DNA from: Kingdonia uniflora
Taxonomy: Eukaryota > Streptophyta > Magnoliopsida > Ranunculales > Circaeasteraceae
NCBI GenBank assembly: GCA_014058105.1
Contig: JACGCM010000715.1
Span: 3,720,001-3,784,000, forward strand
Direction: 5' to 3'
DNA length: 64,000 bases
The notes below the pieces were generated by a model that was not told the DNA's origin, ran no database searches, and saw nothing but the letters and a program-made list of their open reading frames with translations. Positions 55,524 through 64,000 of the stretch are shown one piece after another. Each line of letters starts with the position of its first letter. Within the stretch, counting starts at the first letter, position 1. The position numbers and the translations under genes are program-made.

Positions 55524-56207
55524 GTAAATCTCAACTTGGTATTTGTCTGTTCTTCCTTATTATGCTGCCATGGATTAGTTTGTCTATAGAAATCTTCTTA
55601 AGGAGTGTTTGGCTGATGTGAAAAAGATATTAAGATTTTGGAGATTTTCCCTTTTCTTACTTCTCATTTAGGAAGAGATATATGATCTAAGTGCCCACCA
55701 GGGCAGTCACTTGGGAATAAAGAATAAGTTTTCGCACTTCATTTTCGTGGGAAGATAGGTCAATTGTTAGATTTGTTATAACTTTTTGTTTAAATTTGGA
55801 ATTTAAAGGTCATATTGGTGTTATGAACAATAATGGATAATTCAATTTTCGTGGTTGGAATGAGAGTTTTTTTTTTTCCCCTCTAATTAAGATACTGAAA
55901 TTTGGTCTAGGATTGCATCTGATATACTGAATCATGTGTGTGGAACAACATCTGTACCCTCTTTGGATGGTTGATGTGACTAACATTGTATCCTTAGAGT
56001 GATCTGCTCGAAAGTAAAGAAAGTCTAAATTAAGTTGAAAATCAAGGTTTAGTAGTAATTGTTTTCAAATGTTATCGTGTAAAAATGGGGCTATCTGCTG
56101 TGGTCATGATGACACTGGTATTGTATCACCATAACCAGATTGCATTGGTTTTTATTTATCATCTCAACTGTTGATCTTATTTTTAGAACTTCGTGTAGCA
56201 TTTTCAG
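55524..56207 (+). other. Leader intron in the 5' untranslated region of the V-ATPase G gene
   Basis: A donor (cag|gtaaat) at 55524 and an acceptor (ttttcag) ending at 56207, three bases before the ATG, mark a 684-bp intron in the untranslated leader. Such leader introns often raise expression of plant housekeeping genes. Confidence 0.6.
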
Positions 56208-56209
56208 GA

Positions 56210-58267
56210 ATGGAAGCCAATAGAGGTCAAAATGGAATTCAGCTCCTGCTAGCTGCGGAGCAAGAAGCTCAACACATTGTCAATGCTGCTAGAAATGGTT
56301 ATATTTTTTCTTTCATATTCCTAGTGTACAAGTATGTCCTATTGACGATAAATCCCTCTTGCCCGTGTATTTATGCGAATAACACAAGATTATATGGTCC
56401 ATCTTCTTATACCACTCAGCTTTCGCCTGCATGTAAACAAAGGGAGAATAAAATAAAATATGAAGAAATAGATGTGGCAACTCATTACATCTACACTGTA
56501 AATTTTGCCAAAAAATCCCGTTTTTGTCCAAATTTGAAATTGCCTATAAATTTGCTATATGTTTTTTGTGATTATGGGCAAAAGTGCATTTCATGTTTTG
56601 AATATTCACAGTGTATTTTGCGTACTATTAAGCAAGTCGAAAGGCCTTATGAGGCTTTTGATTATGGGTAATGGGTTAATCAAATTGAATGAAGGATAGA
56701 AGATGTTTCTTTGATCACATGCTTCATTGATTAGAATTGAGGTTGTGTCGGCCTAGTGCAAGAGGGTGAGAGTGAAAATATTGGCCTAGGCATTTTAGAT
56801 ACGTATGTGCCACATGTCATTTTATTTACTCAAGGAACTGGGTCAGAGTTGCATATATCATTTACATGCAAAACACTTGCACATCCATTTCAACCAATAG
56901 CACATATACATTATGTTAAATATAACGTAATCTTAGGGGAAAATAAATTTATTATTTAACTTAATTGCAGTCATCTAAGTGGAGCTGTAAATTCGTATTA
57001 TTAAGAGCTCTATTCACATAAGGCTATGAGTTTTTGCCCTATATGTGCATATTGCAACATTGAATTGAATTTTAACTTTTTGGTTCTAAAAGGGCAGAAT
57101 TTAAATTGCTAAGATGGATTTTAATGTTGTTTTGATTCCTTTTGTCAAAATATACTGCAGGTGAATTTAAGTTTTGTGTATTACTTTTTGATAGATAAAT
57201 CAACAACTTTGAATTGGATTAACATAATGATTCATGAAATTTTCTATTGTTATTGCACTCAATTTGGGTTATGCAAATATTGAAAGGTATGTGGTCTTTG
57301 GTCCTGATTTCTGCTCATTTTTGCTCTTCATTCAGAAAAATTGGCTAGGCTCAAACAGGCCAAGGAAGAGGCTGATAAGGAGATCGCCGAGTATCGTGCC
57401 CAAGTAGAAGCTCAGTTTCAGAGAAAATTGGCCGAGGTAAACTAAATATCACTAAAATGTCAACATGACTTATTTGTTTCATGTGAATTGTATAGTTCAG
57501 CTGGAGGAATTCACTCATGTATGGTCTACTGACATTTCTACATACTTTCTTAAAAGAAAAAGGCACTAACATAAAATTAGGAAATCCCCATTAAGCATTT
57601 TCTGAAATTAAGGACTATTCAATACCATATTTTAAAATGGCCTAGAGATCCTATCTCTATTATCCGCCTTATGATTTCACCGGTTTTTCCATATAATAAA
57701 ACATGCAAACTAGATATAAATTTATTTTAGAACCTGTGAGGATGTTGTGGATCTTATGAACTTACGATATCTGTCCTGTTTTGGAAAACGTTATAATATA
57801 TTAGTCGGGTCCTGCTTATGATACTAAAAGTTTGAAGAGAAAATACTGGGAGGTTCTATTCATTAAAATTGTCCTATATGCTAACAAGCTGTAGATGGAT
57901 TGGACTAGTAACCATTTTTATTAGACACATTGTTGTTATTTCAAATGTTTACCGCTCTGTTTTAAGGTTCTTGGTGGGCCATTAATTAATGCAGCCTACC
58001 GGGAACCTTGATATAGTCCGAGATAACAAAAAATGCGTGTATTCAAATTACCTGTGTGTTCTACTTACTTATTTTGGCGCTAACTCTATCGATTCCCTTT
58101 CCCATTCCTCTATTAATAAACAGAGCAGCGGGGACTCAGGTGCTAATGTGAAGCGACTTGAAAAGGAGACGGAAGAGAAGATTAATCACCTAAAATCAGA
58201 ATCGGAAAGGATTTCTCATGGTGTAATCCACTTGCTTCTAAAGCACGTTACAACCGTGAAGAATTAA
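56210..58267 (+). CDS. VHA-G: V-type proton ATPase subunit G, intact
   Basis: Subunit G pairs with subunit E to form the peripheral stalks that hold the catalytic V1 head of the vacuolar/endomembrane proton pump. Coding exons 56210-56297, 57336-57436 and 58124-58267 join in frame to 110 aa, the usual length of plant VHA-G. The N-terminal block [20 protein letters not shown] is the family signature. It is followed by a long charged coiled coil ([20 protein letters not shown], then [11 protein letters not shown]) and a tail ending HVTTVKN. The start ATG lies three bases after the leader-intron acceptor. The gene has no damage and converges with HDS. Which paralogue (G1, G2 or G3) cannot be decided. 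Confidence 0.95.
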
Positions 58268-59427
58268 GCTTATATTGATCTTTGTTGATGTGCTATTATT
58301 TAGAGAATAGCTGTGCTATTTTGAACTCCGAATTTAAAATTCTTGTATTGCGAGGTAAGACTGCTTTTGAATCTTAATATTTATTGCTTCTTATATTTGT
58401 ATTGGTACATGTGTATGATTAATTAAATGTGTTTTCAGATATCAGTTTTAAAAATCTATTATCAGACCTTGTTATGTGCTTTCATACGGGTTAGCTACCT
58501 CGCTCAACAATGTATAACTAGGATGAAATGACATTTTGTGCAAGGCAAAGCAGACATATCTTCAGTTTTGGAATGAAAATGATGTATTAATGGTCGGTCG
58601 CTCTTGAAATGTGAACATCGTTTAAGGTGGACTCCGACCTGTATGGAACAAAAATAATGTTACTGAATGCGGCAACGCCTGAAAATGTCTAGTTTATTCT
58701 TCACATGCTTTACCAAATGTTAGTTTTCAGAGTTTCTCCTGCTGTCTTGTTTTCCAAATATTAGTTCAGCTATCTTGTAAATACAATTTTTTGATCCCCT
58801 TCAATAACTTGCAAATAACTTATATTAACCGTAGCATCTATGCTGATAAATACGATTTTATCTACTAATTTGACTTTGCCTCCCATACCGTCAGTACAAT
58901 GAGATTCCTTCCTACACTCCTGGATCTTCACCCTTGAAGGGAAGATCAATGGTGAAACACAAGAGTTAACTTACAATTAACAATTGAGCCATGAATCAGC
59001 TCAGAAACTTCATCTTAGGCAGGACCATCTATCCCCAAAATCATCCTCGAGTTACTGAAAGGCTTATAGACTTGACCCACATAACATGACGGATGCGAGC
59101 CAAAATAAAAGATTGAGATATAATTCAAACAACGAGGAAGTTTGGCATAACCTTAAATTGAATCTTACAACTCTTCCACATTCACAAAAATAATAATTTA
59201 TAAATAGATAATACTGGTACTGTGTATATTTTGAGTATTCCACTAAGGTAAACAAACAATACCCAACAGCTTACACACTAAAACTATCATGAACTCCGTA
59301 TCATCCTTCTGGTTATGTGATTGTATTGGCTTGAGGTGCTATGCCGATGTAACAGAACATCGACAGAGATGTTTTCCTCATTCTTTGGTTTATTCCATTG
59401 TCTTTGCTTATCAAAAAGTGTCGGACC
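58268..59427. other. Intergenic region between convergent VHA-G and HDS genes
   Basis: Holds the 3' untranslated regions of both genes. No further exon, RNA or transposon end is supported. Confidence 0.6.
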
Positions 59428-62400
59428 CTACTCCTCCACTGGCGGCTCCACCCAGCGACCATTATCTTTTATCAGTTGGATCAGTGCATCAGTTGCATGT
59501 TCCATCTGGATTGCTCGCTTAACGACATCCTGAAAAGTGTGATCAAACACGAGATGATTAATTATAATACTTATGGCTTATAGTTGAAGTTCTGGAATGG
59601 TTAACCTTATTGATCTCAAAACCTTCTTTACTGTGTCCAAATAAAATCGGGTTTTTTAGACAAATATCCCAACATTTATAGCCATATTTGGCAAACACCC
59701 CACGGTTTGTCATATATTTGACTAACACCCCACATTTCCAGTTTGACTTCAGTCAACTGCAATTGACCCTCTTTTCTCACACGTGACTTAACATAAAACC
59801 CAAAATACCCTTAAGATAAACACGTGAAATACACGACTTTTTGTTATAAAAAAGGAAGAAAAAAAAAACACGTGTCATAATCGTATATTGTTTAAATTGA
59901 AAGGTGAGTATCCCGAGACAACTTTCCTTTTTTTGTAAATTTATTTTCTAATTTTAAAAGGATAAACCAAAAGGGTACTTTTGTATTAAAGTTGTTATTT
60001 GTTGACTGCAGTCAAAGAGAGTCAACTGCAGTTGACTGCAGTCAAACTGCAAATGTGGGGTGTTTGTCAAATATATGAAAAACCGTGGGATGTTTGTCAA
60101 ATATAACTATAAAAGGTGGGGTATTAGTCTAAAAAACCCAAATAAAATCCCAAGAAATGCTAGTGTTTAGAAATCAATAAATGGACTACACTAGTATGTT
60201 CAGTCACTTATAGCTAGTACATACATCTATATGCTTGTGCCTTCCAAATTTGATAATGGCAGGTGGCCGCAGTGGCTCACTCAAACCAAACAAAATTCAA
60301 ATATACAAATCAGTAAAATTTAAATCAGTTTCCAAAACTTCTTTTCTCTATAGGTTCAATGGTTCATTAAGAGTGTGACTGAAAGTTTCATCAGATTTTT
60401 TTTTAAAGAATAGGTGAAAAAGTAGGGCAGGAGCACGGTTCTTCCCTGCTTATCTCGTACAGAAAATCCTTTTAGCTACAAATTTTGTGCATCCTAAATG
60501 TGCACCAGAAAATGTGAAAAATCAAACGTGCATGCAGCATAGCAAAGCTGCACAGTAGAAAATTAACAACAAAAAACACACTTAAGTGGTAGTTTCTTTG
60601 AACCTGCAGCATTGCAAGGCATGCTAAAATGACATGTTTTTACCATTGTTTAAATGAAACTGCCACCTTGACTTTCAACTAAGAATGCAGATTCTTGAAA
60701 TATCTAATTATTTAAGACTATTTATTATGTAAAAGCAGAAAAGAAGTCCATACCTTCCCCACATATAAGTCAATCTTTCCTGGAGCACCCCCAACATACC
60801 CAAAATCTGCATCGGCCATCTCTCCTGGCCCGTTCACGATGCAGCCCATAATCGCAATCTACCATAGAAGAATACAACAGTGTTGATGTATGCTCAAACA
60901 AACAAGATTTACTAATTTTAACCAATTCTAGTTACATATAGAGCATTTGGGAACTTACCGAAACACCAGGCAGATGTGACGTCCTCTCTCTTATCTCAGC
61001 ACTTATTTCTTGAAGGTCAAACAACGTGCGTCCACAAGACGGGCACGATACATACTCCTAAAAGCAGATTTGAATACCATTAATTTAAATTAAGAAAACA
61101 AATTTCAAAAAAGTAAATTTAGATACCATCAGATTTAAATTATCAAATTAGCTTATCTAAAAACAATTAACAGTTTAGATACACAAAACAAATAACGTCA
61201 CACTTGCCATTCTCACCCTGAAATTAAAATACTTACCGTCTTTGTATTCCGCATTCTGCAACCTTGAAGTAAATTGAAGGAGGTGTTTCTTATAAAATCA
61301 AAATCTTGGTCTTGGGCATCTAGTAAAAGTCCATCACCAAGTCCATCTACAAGAAGTGCGCCAACATTGCTACCAGCACCGATAACTAGATCATCTCTGC
61401 AAGGAGAGAATAAAAGCTAAAAGGGCTGCTTATGGTCATATTATTAACTATTTGCTAATTAATCGTATGAATAAGCAAATACCTGTGAATCCCTTTCGGA
61501 AATTCTATATGGTGAATTACAGGAAAGTTGAGTGCATTCTCTGCTAAATATTCAAATAGTCTGCATGCACATCCAAATTTGATATTAGGAGTTGAAAATT
61601 TTTACTAGCCGAAAAAGAAAAGCAGTATAGCAGAAAAGCTATGATGATATCAAGTCATAGAAGATAAGGACGGATCATACTGCAAATGTTGCTTTCCAAA
61701 AGTAGTATAGCAGAAAAGCTATGATAATATCAAGTCATAGAAGATAAGGACGAATCATACTGCAAATGTCGCTTTCCAAAAGTAGAAGACTATAACAAAA
61801 GCACCGCGAATGGTTTGTATTAGAACTGGAGGTTCCATCTCAAAACCAATTGGCAATGAGAGGAGTCGCCTCAGGATCTTATAGTTTGTGTTGCAAGGCT
61901 ATGTGTGTTCAATGTGGGATTATCTATCTTAGCACGCCTCCTCACGTGTGGCGTAATTTATGAGCTCAACACGTAGACGAATATTTGGGTGACGCAAAGT
62001 AGCACGTGGGCCGTTGGGCTCGACACGTGGAAGAAAGTCCCTGATACCATATTAGAATTGGAGGTTCCATCTCAAAACCAATTGGCAATGAGACGAGTCG
62101 CCCCAAGATTTTATATTTTGAGGTGCAAGGCTATGTGTCCGATGTGAGACTATCTATTTCATGAGCTTGTAATAAAATGTTACAAAAGAAAAAAGAACCA
62201 AAAGCAAATGATTTGCCAAAAGTGAAATAAGAAAAACCAAAGTGCTAATGATTGAGGAAATTCAGCCTTCAGATTAAAAACTGTAAAAGCTAAATAGTGC
62301 CACATTGGTATGTGGTATGTGGTATGTGTGCCATTTGATGGACCAGCATATGGAAGGAAAAAAAATGGCTCTTGCCCATCATCACAGCCTAACTTTGCTT

Positions 62401-63439
62401 TCTCTCTTCTTTTTCCTTCATGTCTTTTTTTTTCTGTTAACAAGCGTGAACTAGGCTCATAATTTATCACCATTTGCCCGACTAATCCCCGGGGTAAATG
62501 ATACCCTAATTATCACAATTTACCCGGCTTAATCCCTGGGGCAAGTGATATCCCCGCAGATACGCATGCCGGATAAGTCAGGATCAATCCTGGCAAGTGG
62601 CCACCAACGTTGGTGGCCTTCATGTCAAAATAACGTGCAATTTAGTAATTTAGCATTCCATTGTTGGCAACTTCGGCTTCTACTTAATAAGGAGATTGCA
62701 TGCTAGCATTTGGATATCAAAGAGTTCAAGATGTTCTAAAAGAACAATGAAGAAAACAGCTCTATCACTCAATAAATCAAAATTGACCTTTTGGCAGAGA
62801 CAGATACCATCACTAACTATTACCTCCTTGCTGCATGTACTCTACTGATTTTGTCTTCAGTTGCAGGTAGATGATGTAGAAGCATAGTAGCATCAACATT
62901 TTTAAGGATATCTAGCTCCTCCCATGGTTCATCCCCACGGAGAGACACAGCCAAGCGTGTACCTGAATGATAGTTGGGAGTACGATATCAGAAAAATAAA
63001 TTTATCTACATAAATGAATTGTACTTCATTCGTTAATCAATGCTTAGAACACACAAAAATAACAATAATAATAGTAAGTATACCTTCTGGCAAGAGTTTG
63101 TAAGCACCAGTAGAAATTTCCTTAAGATCTACTAGTGCGATGGCATTAGGCAATGGTTTGGTTAGCTGCTCCGACAATGGAGTTACAACTCCCATACTGA
63201 TATCAATTAATCGTTTCAGAGCCAGCCGCTGATAATAAAAATCAATATCATGTCACTTTCATGAGAAATCAGTAAAAATATGACATTTACCGAAATGATG
63301 TTTGTTAAAATGAAATTGATTAGATGTTTTACACAAAGTTAAACGGAAAAACAGTCAGGATATTTTGTTGGCTTACAGAATTGCTGTCTTCTAGTGGTGG
63401 AAGCTCCCGCAGAAGGATAGAATCCACTGTTGCCAGATC
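59428..63439 (-). CDS. HDS: 4-hydroxy-3-methylbut-2-enyl diphosphate synthase (HDS/IspG/GcpE), C-terminal eight exons
   Basis: Plastid Fe-S enzyme of the MEP isoprenoid pathway; it reduces methylerythritol cyclodiphosphate to HMBPP. Exons in transcript order on the minus strand: 63439-63377, 63228-63084, 62962-62824, 61560-61483, 61396-61237, 61057-60959, 60858-60754, 59529-59428. They join in phase to 296 codons plus stop. The 5' part (roughly 440 residues of about 740 in plants) lies beyond 64000. The 4Fe-4S ligands are visible: CPSC in exon 61057-60959, and [20 protein letters not shown] in exon 60858-60754. The plant-specific insert is represented by [20 protein letters not shown]. The last exon ends [10 protein letters not shown]. 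No lesion is seen. Confidence 0.95.
59639..60149. mobile_element. MULE-type MITE with long TIRs and intact target duplication, in the last HDS intron
   Basis: The element spans 59649-60139 (491 bp). Its ends, gggttttttagacaaatatc and the complement of the right end gggttttttagactaatacc, begin inverted repeats that continue for over 100 bp with few mismatches, through acatttatagccatatttg and aaacaccccacggt. The flanks carry identical 10-bp copies AAATAAAATC (59639-59648 and 60140-60149). Long TIRs and a 9-11-bp duplication identify a Mutator-like MITE. It encodes nothing. Confidence 0.9.
61626..61785 (+). repeat. 80-bp tandem duplication in an HDS intron
   Basis: 61626-61705 and 61706-61785 match except for a few substitutions (gatgatatc/gataatatc, ggacggatc/ggacgaatc, tgttgc/tgtcgc). 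The repeat lies within the 1263-bp intron 61561-62823. Confidence 0.9.
61820..62157. repeat. TRIM-like element with about 108-bp direct repeats
   Basis: The phrase starting attagaa(c/t)tggaggttccat continues through ctcaaaaccaattggcaatg, gaga.gagtcgcc and gcaaggctatgtgt. It occurs at 61820-61928 and 62051-62157, separated by about 120 bp with several acacgtgg-like words. Short direct terminal repeats around a tiny non-coding centre fit a terminal-repeat retrotransposon in miniature, or two LTR fragments. It sits in an HDS intron. Confidence 0.55.
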
Positions 63440-64000
63440 CTGCCATCCATCAGAATTTGTCAATAAAGTATTTGATTGTAGGAACTGAATATTGCAATAT
63501 GATGTAAATAAATAATATTTCCCTAATGCTAACCGAAAAGGTTTAAATAGAGATATTATGGAAGGATAAGCATGGAAACATCAGAGATTACATGAAAGTT
63601 ATTCCAGATTAAATGTAACAAGTAACCACTACACATTACTCATTGGTAAACATGTGAGATGATCATGTAATAACATATGCACGATGAGACATACAACAGC
63701 ATGGCATGCGACAATATCATCAGTTATCCATACGATTGAGGCTAACCATTAAATGCCAATCAAGATTTATCTCGGAATATTCTCTACTTAGGTCTTCTCT
63801 CTAAATTTCTGTGACTTTTATCTTATCTGATCTATAGATTCTCTCTTTTTAATTATTCCCTCTCAGGCTCTTTTTCTCCTTTTCATGATTTTTTTCGCAT
63901 TAATTTTTTGTATGAAAATTTTTAACACTCCAAAAGGGAAAGAAAAAAAAACCTTACTCTTTAACTTTTTCTCTCAAGATCTCTATTCAAAGTTTATCCC
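63440..64000 (-). other. HDS intron running off the window
   Basis: The acceptor of exon 63377-63439 (tggcag on the minus strand) begins here. No further exon is found up to the window edge. A CT/TC-rich stretch occupies about 63780-63980. Confidence 0.65.

Noticed and set aside
56313..56671. Long extension of the V-ATPase G first exon (166-codon frame)
   Set aside because: The frame reads through the GT donor at 56298 into the intron; joining 56297 to 57336 restores the conserved subunit G sequence.

Overview
The window is nuclear DNA of a dicotyledonous plant. It has split genes with GT-AG introns, AT-rich intergenic DNA, plant-specific protein families, and Ty1/copia, Ty3/gypsy, LINE, MULE, CACTA and Helitron remains. 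Three genes look intact in the part visible here. They are a two-active-site protein disulfide isomerase of the PDIL1-3/PDIL1-4 type (5577-9950, +, 12 exons, 571 aa, ending KDEL), vacuolar H+-ATPase subunit G (56210-58267, +, 3 coding exons, 110 aa), and the last eight exons of plastid 4-hydroxy-3-methylbut-2-enyl diphosphate synthase (HDS/IspG/GcpE, 59428-63439, -), whose 5' part lies beyond the window. From memory, PDIL1-4 and HDS are also close neighbours in Arabidopsis (At5g60640 and At5g60600), so the window probably keeps an old gene order that has been stretched by insertions.

Layout. 1-5500 is intergenic DNA with a probable solo LTR (about 770-1345), a TIR-bearing MITE with a duplicated 3' end (3193-3683), and GC-rich hAT-like subterminal repeats (4204-5380). 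5439-9950 is the PDI promoter and gene. About 10.4-25.5 kb is a gene graveyard: broken CSLC glucan synthase, LRR receptor kinase, HIP/FAM10 co-chaperone, GT47 exostosin, PCF11 CID, Helitron Rep-domain, STI1/HOP TPR, LINE and RPA70-like fragments, many still carrying introns.

The most striking structure is at 25487-55127: three Helitron-like units lie head to tail with no base between them. Each junction reads CTAG followed directly by the next unit's T(C/T)TA start, and each 3' end carries the short GC-rich hairpin expected of Helitrons. The junctions are 25486|25487, 37458|37459 and 46770|46771, and the last end is 55127. Upstream there is one further unit ending at 25486, and two degenerate ends at 16275 and 12553, so the array may have six units and cover most of the 45 kb between the PDI and V-ATPase genes. 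The units hold pieces of at least six host genes: MLO, PPR and MATH/TRAF in one, and TVP38/SNARE-associated, nuclear-pore NUA/TPR, WAT1-related, a DUF2470-like exon and CDC48 in the next. A decayed copia element and a gypsy element lie nested in the first.

55129-64000 returns to host genes. V-ATPase G and HDS are convergent. HDS introns hold a MULE-type MITE with an intact 10-bp target duplication, an 80-bp tandem duplication and a TRIM-like direct repeat. No CRISPR, bacterial operon or viral gene cluster is present.
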